Assembly: GCA_963930655.1 (NCBI GenBank)
Contig: OZ005614.1
Coordinates: 1,364,001-1,428,000, forward strand
Direction: 5' to 3'
Length of the DNA: 64,000 bases
Origin: Myrica gale
Lineage: Eukaryota; Streptophyta; Magnoliopsida; Fagales; Myricaceae
Part shown: positions 1 through 11,533 of the stretch, one piece after another
How the letters are laid out: every line of letters starts with the position of its first letter
Position numbering within the stretch: the first letter of the stretch is position 1
Notes under the pieces: generated by a model
The model's database searches: none
What the model was told of the DNA's origin: nothing
Seen by the model: the letters and a program-made list of their open reading frames with translations, nothing else
Program-made: the position numbers and the translations under genes

Positions 1-71
1 AGTGCCACTGACTTAGTATATGCTATCTGTGTCTTTGCGTTGATTGATTTTATGTTGGATCATGTTCACAG

Positions 72-905
72 GGTTCAGGAAGCTATGAGATTGTGAAATC
101 CCAGAAACCATCTAGCTTGAGCAGTCATGAGAAGACTTCTGAGTTTCGGCAATTCAATGCAAGAAGAAAGATGCTGGCAGGAAATAATTGTTTAGCTGCT
201 CAAGACAATACTTGTTTCCAGGAGTCTCATATTGTCTCATTCAGAACACTGAAGAGATCATCCCCTTATTGCTCGTCTCGTACTGAAGCATATACCAGGA
301 AAACGAGACGAATCCAGAAAGAGGGTGAGCGTCAAAGATTCATTTCAGGGTCCCCATCCCCGTTGCTGAAAAAGGTAGATGCTGTTGCTTACCCACGAGT
401 GAATCTGGGTGAAACATACATGCATGCTTCCTCTAATAATCAAACAACGGGATATGTTGAATTGGAGAGGGGAAATCGTAGTGGTTCTAATTTGAGTATT
501 CATGAAAGAAGTTCAGAAGATACTGGTTGTGGTAGTGTTCCTTCTTCTGTCGGTAGTTGTAGTGTTGTTAGTTACAGTCCAAATAAGTTGTCTGGTCATC
601 TCTTATCAGGTCCAATTCAATATGCAGATACCCTTTGTAGCGATGCAGATTCCTCTAGTAATTGTGGAGATGAGGAAGGAAAATGTCCCCTTTCTCTGAA
701 AGAGGATATAGCAACAAGAATCCATAGATTAGAGTTGCATGCATATCGCAGTACTCTAGGGGCAATATATGCTTCTGGGCCCTTAAGTTGGGAACAAGAA
801 GCTCTATTAACTAATCTCCGCATTTCACTCAACATTTCAAATGATGAACATTTGATGGAGATAAGGAATCTAAAATCACCCGGATCTGGCCTTAATCTTA
901 GTTAG
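72..905 (+). CDS. ENT-domain (plant Tudor/Agenet-like) protein, 3' terminal exon, partial
   Basis: An open frame runs from a splice acceptor (ttcacag before position 72) to a TAG at 903-905, giving about 277 residues. The start of the gene lies outside the window. The first two-thirds is Ser-rich, polar and probably disordered. The last 65 residues resemble an ENT domain (EMSY N-terminal fold): a helix around ATRIHRLELHAYRSTL, a GPLSWEQEALL turn, then LRISLNIS and EHLMEIRNL. In plants this domain occurs in EMSY-like proteins (ENT first, then Tudor) and in Tudor/Agenet proteins of chromatin. A C-terminal ENT fits the second type, similar to Arabidopsis At4g32440 as I remember it. The Tudor/Agenet half would be upstream and is not seen, so the family call is inference from the ENT end only. 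No disruption is visible. Confidence 0.72.
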   Translation, partial: GSGSYEIVKSQKPSSLSSHEKTSEFRQFNARRKMLAGNNCLAAQDNTCFQESHIVSFRTLKRSSPYCSSRTEAYTRKTRRIQKEGERQRFISGSPSPLLKKVDAVAYPRVNLGETYMHASSNNQTTGYVELERGNRSGSNLSIHERSSEDTGCGSVPSSVGSCSVVSYSPNKLSGHLLSGPIQYADTLCSDADSSSNCGDEEGKCPLSLKEDIATRIHRLELHAYRSTLGAIYASGPLSWEQEALLTNLRISLNISNDEHLMEIRNLKSPGSGLNLS

Positions 906-2324
906 CTGATAATCCAGGGATTTTGATCTCCTACAGAATAGTATATTCCAGGTGGCTTTAATGCCCTAACAACATTGTAAGAAGCAGGAGGAATGGTTAC
1001 ATTTTGTTCTTGGTGATTCACTCTGTACTTTGGAAATTATGTACGGAATATTGTTATACAGAAATGAATACTTTCAGGCTAATTGCACTGCTCTGTATTC
1101 CCCATTTTCCTTCTTCTTCTTCACACACACACACACACAAACAGCTATATATGGAAATCTATTTTTAGAGAGGATTTATGATATGTAATTATGTTGCAGC
1201 AAAGATATTGAATTTCTTTTTAGTCATTAGAAAGGTTTGGCTATATCTTTTACTGAAGTTCTTAGCTGCAATTCTTGATTTTGGAGATCTTGCAGACAGA
1301 GAAATAAGAAAGAGGGGGGGAAAAGAGAAGGTGCTGAGGAGCTTTCAAAAGCTAATCTTCTAATATCTGACTTTATGGATATGGGGATGACTAGTTGCAA
1401 TTATTGTTATCCCTCTCGCTCCTTGTATTGACATTCCAGTTCGCTTCCTTCTGGTGAAGTTATAAGATCAAGTGATTTGTCATCCACACGAGGGAGTAAA
1501 AAGAAAGTTATGTTTTGATCCATTTGTATAACCATTTTCCAGTACGGTTGCTTGGTTTCCTCCCCATTTAGCTCTTGGAGTTCTATTTCAAAAATGCTAT
1601 TCATGAATCCCCTGCTTTTTCCAGGGCCAGAGTTGGAGGCTTGATGGCCATCAGGGTGGGATCTTATTGGGTCGTATCAGAGATGGATCTGCAAGCTTTT
1701 GAGCTTTCTTTCCAATTGTGTTTTTTTATTACAGGCCAACACTATTATGAATCTCAGTGTCTTCTCCACTTGATCAAGCAGGTGATAGAAGAACGGTGAT
1801 ATTTATAGTGCCTTATTGCATCTGTGAGCCATCCTTCCAACCAACATTTTTAAGGTTTGGCTGTTCGAGGAACTGCTGACTCCTGGCTTTTTATCTCAGA
1901 AGAGCAAAAATGACTCGACTTGACTTTGTAGTAGCTGCTTTCCGCTTAAATTATGCCATGTTGGGTTGCAGACTGCATCAGATGTAGTGCCGGTTACGTT
2001 TTGGTGTACTGGTGTGCCTTAATAAGAATCCACCAATTAGGTAACCATTCGTAGAACGTCATGAATTTGTGTAGCAGATCAAAAGAAACAAATAAATGCG
2101 CAAGTGCAAAGAGGGATTTCCTGTAAACGCATTGAATTTCTCGAGTTACACTACTCGACGAAACGCTAGTTTCAGAAATAAAAATTTTTCATTCATCACT
2201 GCGTTTTAGAAAAACAAAACAAAGCAAAACCCTATACGATGACCTAAGAACAAGTCATCTACATAGTAACTGAAGCAACATAGCGATGTCAACTGTCCAA
2301 ACACCATAAAACTGGCAGGACCCC
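906..2324. other. 3' flank without recognisable gene
   Basis: This holds the 3'UTR and downstream DNA of the ENT-domain gene. A short (CA)n run lies at about 1122-1140 and a G-run at about 1313-1320. The small open frames here have no family signature. No coding feature is supported. Confidence 0.5.
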
Positions 2325-2329
2325 CCACT

Positions 2330-3102
2330 TATTAAAATTGTTAAAGAGTCGCACATCGCTTTAGTTATTGTATTTAACAGCTTATAAATAAAAATTTATG
2401 TAATCTCATTATATATAAGTGAAAAAAAAATTAATAAGCCCAATTGGGCATTTCCATAGTGGATGTCTTACTTATCAGTATAAATAATTTTTCTTTAGTT
2501 AAAATTTGTATTTCTAACATGCTATTAGAGCCAACTATTTCTGGGTTTGGCCCACTTGTTTGTGTTCCCCATTTGTTGTTCACGTGCATGAATCATGTTC
2601 ATTCGACCTGCACGTGAGGGAGTGTTAAGAGTCTCACATTGATTAGAGACTATTTAATCTTGTGTTTCATATATCTGTTGGGTCACCTCTTCCTATTGCC
2701 AATTGTTGGGCCACACCTCTTCTCATTGTCAATTGGTTTTGGGAAGAAACTTACATAGTATCGGAGCAAGGTTTTCAGCATTAGTCCGGTGACCATCCGA
2801 CCTCAATCCGGCAACTTTGTGGCGACCTTCCGGCGTTATTCTTTTTCCCTTGAATTATTTTTTATAAATTCAAACTCAACGTGTGTCCACCTTAAGTTTG
2901 TGGAGGAGTATTAAAATTGTTAAAAGTACCACATTGCTAAAGCAATTTATGCTATTGTATTCAATGACTTATAAATAAAGCCTCATGTAATCTCATCAAA
3001 TATAAGTGAGAAAAACCAATAAACTCAATTGGGCATTCCTATTGAATGTCTCACTTATCGGAATAAATAATTTTTCTTTAGTTAAAATTTTTATTTCTAA
3101 CA
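2330..3102 (+). mobile_element. TRIM-type miniature LTR retroelement with three LTR-like blocks
   Basis: The outer LTRs are 2330-2519 and 2909-3102. Both begin tattaaaattgttaaa, share a caattgggcatt core and end tttctaaca. A perfect 5-bp target duplication, ccact, lies at 2325-2329 and 3103-3107. A primer-binding-like site (ctattagagcc, resembling the initiator-Met tRNA site) follows the left LTR, and a purine tract (tgtggaggag, 2899-2908) precedes the right LTR. In the middle, 2623-2755 starts tgttaagagtctcacattg and ends acttaca. It has its own purine tract before it (gtgagggag) and its own primer-site-like tatcggagc after it (2758). There is no coding capacity, as expected for TRIMs. The order LTR-int-LTR'-int-LTR suggests a tandem or chimeric element. 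Assignment to a named TRIM family is not possible by eye. Confidence 0.8.
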
Positions 3103-3105
3103 CCA

Positions 3106-3943
3106 CTACTCAATAAAATCATCATCTTCATCGGGAAGAGGCTGTGCTGCTGCTTTATCCAACTCCGCTTCATGCCTGAAAAATAATTCCACCATAATTT
3201 GTGTTACAAAATGTTGTTAACAAAGGATTCGGAAAAGTTAGCAGTAAAAACAATCATTCACTGATGAGGGAACAAAGTTATCAGAAAAGGGGAGCCAAAA
3301 CGAATTTGGGAGAAAAGGCGTAATCACTCGCAGTGCTTGTGCAGCCATGTCAATCTGAACTTCCGGAGGAGCAAGAGCAAGAGATTCAACAAAGTGTAGA
3401 TCAGCACTTCTGCAGTAATCAGAGAAAAAAAGTCAAAACTCTCTTCCCACTTCTGAATCTGCAGGGATAGTAAAGAAGCAAACCCAAAATGGCAAAAAGC
3501 AAAAAAATGAAATGAAATAGACACGCTCAACCATTACCCTGCTAGGTTTCTCAAAGTTGTAATTGCTCTTTGCAGAAATTTCGTCGTACAGGAGATTTTT
3601 CTTCCTGTGAAAGGTAACCTGCTTCAGTGCTTTGCCTTGACCTGCCTGTTTTTGACATCCACCTTGTTACCACACAACACTATCGGAATGTTGTCACAGA
3701 CCCTGATGAAATACAATCCAATTAGAAGGCTCCTCTACTTCGAAAAAAGAGAGATGTGGAGAGGAAGAAATTAATGAAGGAACAGAAGCAGTTGTCGCAT
3801 ATGGCAGATTGGAATGGGAGGAGAAGAAAAAAAAAGGCGCTTCATAAGATCACCTGCACAGATCCCGGTGCCATGTTGGGATATTTTTGTACGTCAAACG
3901 AGCGGTGACATCAAACATGATGATAGCACATTGTCCATGAATA
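3106..3943 (-). pseudogene. RAN GTPase pseudogene, 5'-truncated tandem copy (exons 5-8)
   Basis: Four exons match the last four of the intact RAN gene at 5090-7703, and introns are retained, so this is a DNA-level duplication and not a retrocopy. Exons: 3854-3943 ([17 protein letters not shown] region), 3538-3702, 3332-3409 and 3106-3175 (ends DEDDDFIE and TAG). Exons 1-4, with the P-loop, switch I and WDTAGQE, are absent. The 3538-3702 exon carries an 8-base insertion after the VKAK codons, which creates a TGA almost at once, and a 23-base deletion that removes most of FLYLARKL. The donor after 3332 is GC rather than GT. Protein identity to the intact copy is otherwise high, so decay is fairly recent. 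No GTP-binding protein can be made. Confidence 0.9.
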
Positions 3944-5089
3944 CTGAGAATCAGAACGCACAAAAAACAAGGCCAAGTCTGAATGAACGAATCAATGGGA
4001 TACCTATTCATATAGTGGCAAGATAGAAATGAACAAAAAAAATAAAAAAACGCAATGACCCAACTCATAACGTATTCACACCCAAACCCAGACACTCTTT
4101 TGTCGCATACAATTTCACATCTACTAGAGAATAATACTAAAGAACTCACTCCCCCTAAATACAACAAGTCAACAACCCCACCACACAGCGTCAGCACCAA
4201 AAAGCAAAAATCACAAATAGAATCTTGAGGCATATAATCTGATTATATAAGGTACGAATGCCACAGATCAACGTATATAGCCATTAATATTATACGGCTT
4301 ATTCAATATTTGAAGATGGCATAGAGCACGTACTAGCAATATTTTGTGAGCGCCCATTGTATCCCGCCCTAATTAAGGGCCCACTGACCTGAGCTTAAGC
4401 TGATATGTGGTATTACAATACAACTGGTGGGCCCTTGCAAATGGTGGCCCATAGTTAGTCCCCTTGTCTCAAGAGCCCACCACACAACTATTTGCTTAGG
4501 GTAGAGGTAGCTATTAAATTTTGATAAAAGTTTTAAAAACTTGACAAGTCACTATTATGCGATTTGGCAGTACATGTAAAATTGCTCCCTCAGCTAAATT
4601 TCGATTCATATTTCTTACAAAATTAATGATGTGGCAAGTAAAATATTAATATTTAATCATTTGAATGTCTTAAAATTAAATAAATATTATAATATCCTTT
4701 TATGATTTAATATTTTTATTTAATATTGAAAAACATACAATTTTCACCTCAAAGGAATAGTTGTGTAAAAATTATGATAGTTCCTAACTGAAAAGTGCAT
4801 TTTCTTTTTAATTTATTATTATAAGTATATTTTATACTTATTTTTAAGATAAAAGTGACTGATGATTAAGAAATATAAACGGTAGCACCAATTCCGTTAA
4901 AAATGCAGTTGCTATGGTATGTAGGGCCTAAAGCCATAAAAACCAAAACAGAACAAAACACCAGTGCATCCTCAAAATGATACAACCAAAAATATATTTT
5001 TCTCGACATAAACAAACGCCAGCAATTGAGGTGAAAAACGTATTGGCTTTTCAAGGGTAAGAAACTCTGCCAACAAGATGCATCCCAAT
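3944..5089. other. Spacer between RAN copies
   Basis: AT-rich spacer between the truncated RAN copy and the intact gene. It holds no trace of the missing RAN exons 1-4. The leftmost part would have been an intron of the lost gene portion and the right end is the 3'UTR of the intact RAN gene. Nothing else is supported. Confidence 0.5.
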
Positions 5090-7703
5090 TTACTCAAATG
5101 CGTCATCATCATCGTCGGGAAGGGGCTGACTAGCGGCAGCAGCAAGCTCAGCTTCGTGCCTTTAGAAACCACCAACGAAAGAATACAAATGTTAGTTTCG
5201 ACCAAAGGAAAAACTTTGCTCATCATACTTGATAAGTAAGAAAATCAACATATTTCTGGCAACAATTAAGAACAGCTGTAACAAACCGGAGGTTATAGAA
5301 GACCAACTAAGTACCGCAAGCGAAGTGACAGTGTTATGGAAATACTTAAAACCTCCCAGTATTATATCAAACTGGTATCCAGAAAAAATAGAGGAACAGG
5401 AACATGGGCTTCTCCTCTAGTAACTTCTGTGATCCTCATTGACTGGGAAAGCAAAAAGTGGAGCGGGAAGGGGGGATGTTGGCTAGAGAATAGGACTTAC
5501 TGTTGCTGCGCAGCCAAGTCAATTTGCACTTCTGGGGGAGCCAGAGCAGGAGATTCGACAAAATGCAGATTAGCATCCCTGGAACATCAATTGTATACAA
5601 TATTCTCAAACCATATTCGGTAAATTATCAGGAGAATTCAAATTGAAAGAGGAAGAAATTTATCTATCAGAATCAACCAAGTAGGTCTTTACCCTGCAAG
5701 TTTCCTTGCTAGGTATAAGAAAGGCTTCTCAAAGTTGTAATTGCTCTTAGCCGATATCTCATAGTACTGCAAATTCTTCTTCCGGTGGAAAGTAACCTGC
5801 TTTGCCTTCACCTGCCTGTTCTTCACATCAACCTTGTTCCCGCAGAGAACAATTGGGATGTTCTCACACACCCTAAAAGAAAAAGAACACGATAAGAGGC
5901 TATGAAACCAAATATAGCCTCAAGAATGTGACAAGAGCCTAACACGTCCCTAGCCAGGATTTCTGAATAGACCTGCAAAGATCCCGATGCCATGTTGGAA
6001 CATTCTTGTACGTTAGCCGGGCAGTAACATCAAACATGATAATTGCACATTGCCCATGGATACTGCACCAAGAACACAGTTCTGAAAAACTAGAAATAAA
6101 ATTAAAAAAAAAAGGGACAAACAGTAACATCAAGATTGTGGATGCTATCATAATAGCATTATACCCTGTTCACTCTCCTTGTTCTCGCGTCTCAATTCTT
6201 AAGAAAAAAGAATCAGGGTTTGAACGTGGCGGTGGTTTGGGGTTAGGAGGGCAAACACTGAACATGGGAATCATTAACCAGGCCATGTTTGCACAAGTTC
6301 ACTGGCTTATTGTAAAATATAAGTACCGTAATCAAAGCACCCACACAAGTGCCATGAACCATAAAACACCAATCGTAAGCACTATGTCTACATTACATGT
6401 TCAAACCGATGCAAGAAAGAAAGCATTGGAATTAGGGAAGCAGTAAATTGATAGAATACATTCGAGTAATGCATTTAGAGAAAACACCAATAGCTAGTAG
6501 GATTAGTATTTTTAACTTGTGACTGACACACTAGACATAGTAAAGTTCTAACCACTACTAAATATCAATCTCAAGCAATAGTAATTGCTAACAGGAATTT
6601 CATACAGACATCCAACAATAAGGCGATTGTGCACAGAATATAGCTACAACTCAATCAAACCAGAAGCTAGATAGCAAGAATCCATATATCTATTCTACCG
6701 AATACTCACTAGTAACCATCTCTAAGACCGCCGAACTTCTCTTGACCAGCTGTGTCCCAGCAGTAGAAACGAATTTTCCCGCAGTTTGTGAAAAAGTCCA
6801 ATGGATGTACTTCCACACCAATGGTTGCTGCACGCGAGTTGAACGATGAAGAGTGAGATCAGTGCCCTAATAGCACAACAAAGTTCGAGCTTTCTTTTTC
6901 TTTTTTGCTTTTTTCATCCAGAGAACACAAGCCTCTAACTTTGCACTTAAATCAGAATTTTAATACTTCCATAACACAAGGATGAAAATCGAGTTAAGTA
7001 AACTTACGTTCGTATTTCTTCTCAAACTCCCCTGTAAGATGCCTTTTCACAAATGTTGTTTTTCCTGCATTGATCCAAACACTCGAATTCAGATAAGCAA
7101 AACCGACAACACTAGGAGCCAGCACTTCGACAATCCAACGTGAGCTCCAAACAACGTCAACTCAGAGGCAATTTATTTATCACACAGAAAATTGGAATGG
7201 CGATGAAAGCCATTAACTCCTAAAATAAACTTTATTATATGATCAGAAAATCGAAGGGTTGGGGTAGGTTTTTTTTCTATAATTTGACCTTCATCCTAAA
7301 GACCGTTTCTTGAGACCACTAGCAAGTGAATAATATTTAGCGAAAATCTTTTTTTAGAAACCCAGAAAATTAGAGAGCTAACAAGCAAAACGCATCCCGC
7401 TCAGGTGGATCAAGTTTTGATTCTCACATTCCAAATTTTCCCAGAATCCAAACAGATCTTTAAGAAAATACAGTTTAATGAAGGAATATTACCGGTTCCA
7501 CCATCGCCAACAATTACAAGCTTGAAACTGGGATAATCAACAGTCTGTTGGTTCGGCAAAGCCTACAACAAAAAAGCAAAAGATATAATTCCCAATCATA
7601 ATCTGAATCACAATGGCTATCAACTACGACACGAAACAAAGTCGATGATCAAAGAAACAAAAGGTAAAATCTGCGAAAAATTGTCACAGCGAAGCAATAC
7701 CAT
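5090..7703 (-). CDS. RAN: RAN small GTPase (nuclear transport), intact
   Basis: Eight exons, written left to right: 5090-5159, 5501-5578, 5693-5872, 5973-6062, 6710-6827, 7008-7064, 7493-7562 and 7701-7703. The sum is 666 nt, giving 221 aa, the usual length. The start codon is the last codon of exon 1 (ATG then GTATTG donor), and exon 2 begins [11 protein letters not shown]. Motifs: G1 GDGGTGKTT, switch [16 protein letters not shown]3 [13 protein letters not shown]4 GNKVD, G5 EISAKS, and the acidic C-terminus DDDDDAFE. Ran cycles between GTP and GDP across the nuclear envelope, sets cargo direction with importins and exportins, and helps assemble spindle and envelope. It has no lipid-anchor cysteine, as expected for Ran. 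All splice sites are GT-AG. A broken partial copy lies just downstream. Confidence 0.97.
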
Positions 7704-9150
7704 TTTTCCTCTTTCAGCTTCGAGTAGGAGAATGTGGCGCACAGAGCAAATGGAGTCACACAGAGGGAGCTCCTGGCGGTCACAATGCGAGAGGGGTTTA
7801 TATCGGGCGAGCTCTTCGATAAGCCCTAGAGTTTTCCCTGGTAGCTTCAAGTCCACGAAGCTTTCTGGGCCGTTCGATTTTAGTCATGGTGATTAAGCTC
7901 ACGTGTCGCCGACCGATCCGACATTCGGCCTATGTTTAAGATATCCAAGCCCAACACTCTTGGGCTTGTTTTGGGCTGTCCGTTTGGACCTATTGGGCTG
8001 ATTTTATCTCCCATTGTTGATTAGGACACCAAGTATCTTGTTCCATTTTGAGCACCAAATCAATGTTACGGAAAACTGTAAAGACTCAATACCACCCGTG
8101 GCCCATAAAAAGTGAAGTTCTATTTGTCGGATCAATTAATGAATGTATTTTTCTATACTTTTCCATTTTTCTGTAATTTGACTCAATCACATCTACATCT
8201 AGATCATGTATATTTAAAAGCCATAATGTTGGTGCCTAAAGTGAAGATACCAATACAACCAATCCGAATTGATCTTGTAAAAGATAAAAAGGATAATGTT
8301 AATCTTATCATCAACATTACATTGTGGGAAAATCAAGAGAAAATGCAAATTATTTGGCCACATAAAAGGGGAAATTGTAAATATTTTTAACATAAAAAAT
8401 AAACTCCCTTATTGCTACAGTTTTGTAATATTAATTTTTAACACAACAGTTTATGAATACGACTTTGAACAAATCAATCTTTGTGGTTCATTTTTTATAC
8501 ATATGAGTCTCATTTATCAAAAGTTAGTTAACTAATGAAAATACTGATGTGTGGTAAGGATCGAGATGTTCATTGTTAGGATATAATAGTCTATCTCGGA
8601 CCCAGTACTTATTAGTGCTTGGGCTAACATTTAGTGGACCGAAGTAATTGTATGTCTGGAAAATTGGTCACAATAATAGATGCATTCAAAATTATATCTA
8701 AAGTATTGATTTGTTAATACTAAATTACTGTATCAATAATTAAATCAAAAATGAAAAGAGAAAAAGAAGGAAGTCTACGGGTCAAGAGCTTAATATTTTG
8801 CCTGACATTTTATGTGAATGTTAAAAGTGTTTTGATATATATATATATATATCCATAGGGTTCGATTATTATGTTGATGACTATTATGCTGATCGGTGCT
8901 GAGCAACTCTCAGGATTAAATTTGAGCTATCTGAAGGCTATTATCAAGCCACATCAATTAAATTTGTTTGACCCACACCAACCCGGATTCTAGTTGCACC
9001 AGACTCGTTTTCATATATGAATTGGTTTTATTCTTTACCGTTCGCGATTTCACACCACCCGTATCCCCTTCGTTGCCAGCTCACAACAACCACCTCTGTC
9101 GCCCATCTCGCAGCAACCAGCCCAATCAAGCAAGAACTCACATCTCCGTG
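7704..9150. other. RAN 5' region and AT-rich spacer
   Basis: Positions 7704 to about 7900 are the likely 5'UTR and promoter of RAN. The rest is AT-rich with a short (TA)n run at about 8838-8853. No gene is supported before the GH3 relic. Confidence 0.5.
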
Positions 9151-9507
9151 ATGGGCCTTCTGCTCTTGTGTTTTTGGGCAGCCTCAACGGAAGGAGGACT
9201 CATGAAATACAAAGACCCAAAACAACAGGTAATGTTCGAATCAAGGATTTAATGAGTCGGATGGCATTGGAGGAAAAGTTTGGCCAAATAGTTCTGATTG
9301 ATCGTAGAGTCGCATCAAAGAAGTACTTCTTTGACAAACATTATCTATCATTTTTGCTTTGTGTGTGAGACTTACCAAGAATGAAAGAAAGAAAGTTAAA
9401 AGTCTTGCATTGGTGCGTAGTGTGTATCTCAGAGAAAACTTCTATGTTTTGGGCAATGAGTATATTAAGTGGGGGAGGGAGTGTTCCGCCAAGTTTCTGT
9501 CAAGCAA
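9151..9507 (+). pseudogene. GH3 beta-glucosidase-like relic (N-terminal end only)
   Basis: A start at 9151 gives a signal-peptide-like MGLLLLCFWAAS, then MKYKDPKQQ. The match continues in another frame with NVRIKDLMSRMALEEKFGQI and VLIDRRVAS (about 9233-9320). A third piece, ILSGGGSVPP, lies at about 9449-9485. In order these match the N-terminus of plant apoplastic GH3 beta-glucosidases (exo-beta-glucanase type), where KYKDP, RIKDLM, MTLEEKIGQ and VLSGGGSVP are conserved. One base is missing after KQQ, the segment between the second and third pieces is degraded, and no catalytic region follows. The whole family protein is over 600 residues, so this is a short 5' remnant. The family assignment is knowledge-based; the frameshift is seen directly. 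Confidence 0.8.
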
Positions 9508-9785
9508 GAAACTTCAAGATTGTTAGTATGCACCTTTATACACGATCTACTTCATCGATGACCGATTATTGACCTCGAACGAAAAGTAAAAACCATATTG
9601 GCCGCTCCATATTAGCAATCTGTTAGACTCCTAGTTCTTGCATCGGCAACTTGATGCTTAAAATTTACGGGAAACAGAATTATAAAATGTCAAATGGAAA
9701 AGAAAAAAGAGTCAGGTCAGACAGAGAGATCAGAAACATTTGTTGAGGTTGTCTTGTAAGCGTTGTCCTAGTTTCGTGTGTACAG

Positions 9786-10860
9786 GGGCTGCACGATGAT
9801 CGATACAAAACTGCAAGTGCACGGTATCGTAGTTTTATAGTAAAGTGATGAGAAGAGTGTAGTCCTCAGGGATTGATAACTCACTTTTGACAAGAATCAA
9901 AATTATACTAATCTCAATTTTATTTAGAAAAATATAACTTGTAATTGCAAACTGAAATGATAATTAAAACAAGTAAACAAAAGGAATTATTCAATGGAAA
10001 ATTTGATGAGAAGAAATGAAAACTTCTAGGAAACCGATTTCACCTAGCCCCTTGATATGCTTTTCTTATCAAACTAATTGAAGTAAAATCTCTAAGTTTG
10101 CTAGCAAGATCTCCTAAATTATCCAAATACCTCTTTCGATAGTCAATTGGACCAATTCTTGAACATTAATCACACATGAATGTGCAAATTAATAAACAAG
10201 AAAGCGCATTAAGAACAATGATTCCTTTCTCAAAACTACACAGGTTCTTCTAGGTCTTTCGATCCTATAATTGCCTATGCTAAATTATCCATGGGTCTAT
10301 TCTATAATTTCCTCTTTCGAAAGCAAATAATAAAACTCAAATCATCTAATTGAAGGTCAGTCAATTAAAAGCAATGAGCTAAGAATAATTCAGACAAACA
10401 TAGAAGAGATTTACTTCCAATTAAAATAGAAAATCAAGCATAGTTGAGACTAGATAACAATCGTTCTCCTAGAAGGATAAAGTTTAGTTCATGCTGGAAT
10501 TAAATTCAACCGAAAAAAAAAAATTTTGCATCCATCGTTTTTCTCTAAAAAAAATATAAAAATATTCAAAAATTACAAAACTGGGAAGAGTTCCCCTTCT
10601 CCTGCGATCTGACGCTTCTTTTTCTTCTTGGAAAAATCTGTTACGTACCCACTGCTAGCAAATCTGCAGCTTATTTCAAATTTCTCATCTTGGTTTTCTC
10701 CTCATTTTTCTGCTCTTTGTTTCGAACCAACCAAGCCAACAACCCATTTGATTCTGCAATTCTGATTTGAACGAGAGAGCTCCACAATGCCCTTTTGTCT
10801 CCCGAAATCTTCTCCACTTTTCTAGAACTTAGCTTCTGTACTGTACGCTTGAAGATTAAA
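9786..10860. repeat. Probable LTR/TE-derived AT-rich repeat
   Basis: The block opens with tgcaagtgcacggtatcg and continues with a cctcagggattg motif. It is non-coding, AT-rich and resembles LTR sequences of plant Ty3-type elements that I recall only loosely. I could not find its second LTR, a primer site or clean target duplications, so boundaries and class are uncertain. A solo LTR is one possibility. Confidence 0.3.
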
Positions 10861-11533
10861 AAATTGAAGTTGGGCTTTCATAGAAGTGAGGCTTAGTCCT
10901 CCAACGTAATGGGCTGTCAAGATGTTTTCTTCATTTCCTTTAAAATTGAAACAAAATATAAATGAGTGACAATGAAGTCTTAAACCCAACAAAAATAAAT
11001 AATATTGAACTAAAAACTAAAATTAAGAGGTGATTAAATATAATAATTTATGCAAATCATCACACGACGGCTGGGACGAAGCTGGGCGATGGGGAGCACT
11101 GAGCTGCTTTAGGAAGCCGAGAGACGTGCGAAGAAAATCTCAACGAAGAAGTGAGTTCGAATCAGGTCAAATGCGCGGGTCAAAATTATTAATTGAGGTG
11201 ACGTGTTATGAGTCATTGGATTTTGAAAATGTAATCATTACCATCCATCAGCACCATAAGCCTTAGCATAATAACCGAACCATCAATCCATGTCCTTCAA
11301 GTGCATCATGAATAAATAATATCCGAAATACACATTTATTTTGCCAAGCACACGGCACTCAATGTAATAAAACTAGTATTTTTAAAGACCTTACATTTGG
11401 TGTATATATTTTGAAATCATGCACTAAACTCCCACCAAAACCCACTGCATCCTTATACAAAGCTAAACCACTCATATAAGTATGATCGATGCAAGATCCA
11501 ATATATATCCGTCCATACGTGCTAACATTGGCC

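Noticed and set aside
1178..1363. Short frame with hydrophobic N-terminus
   Set aside because: Lies in the 3' flank of the ENT-domain gene with no start context or similarity.
8112..8535. Two overlapping 80-90-codon frames
   Set aside because: AT-rich DNA, no domain, no splice context.
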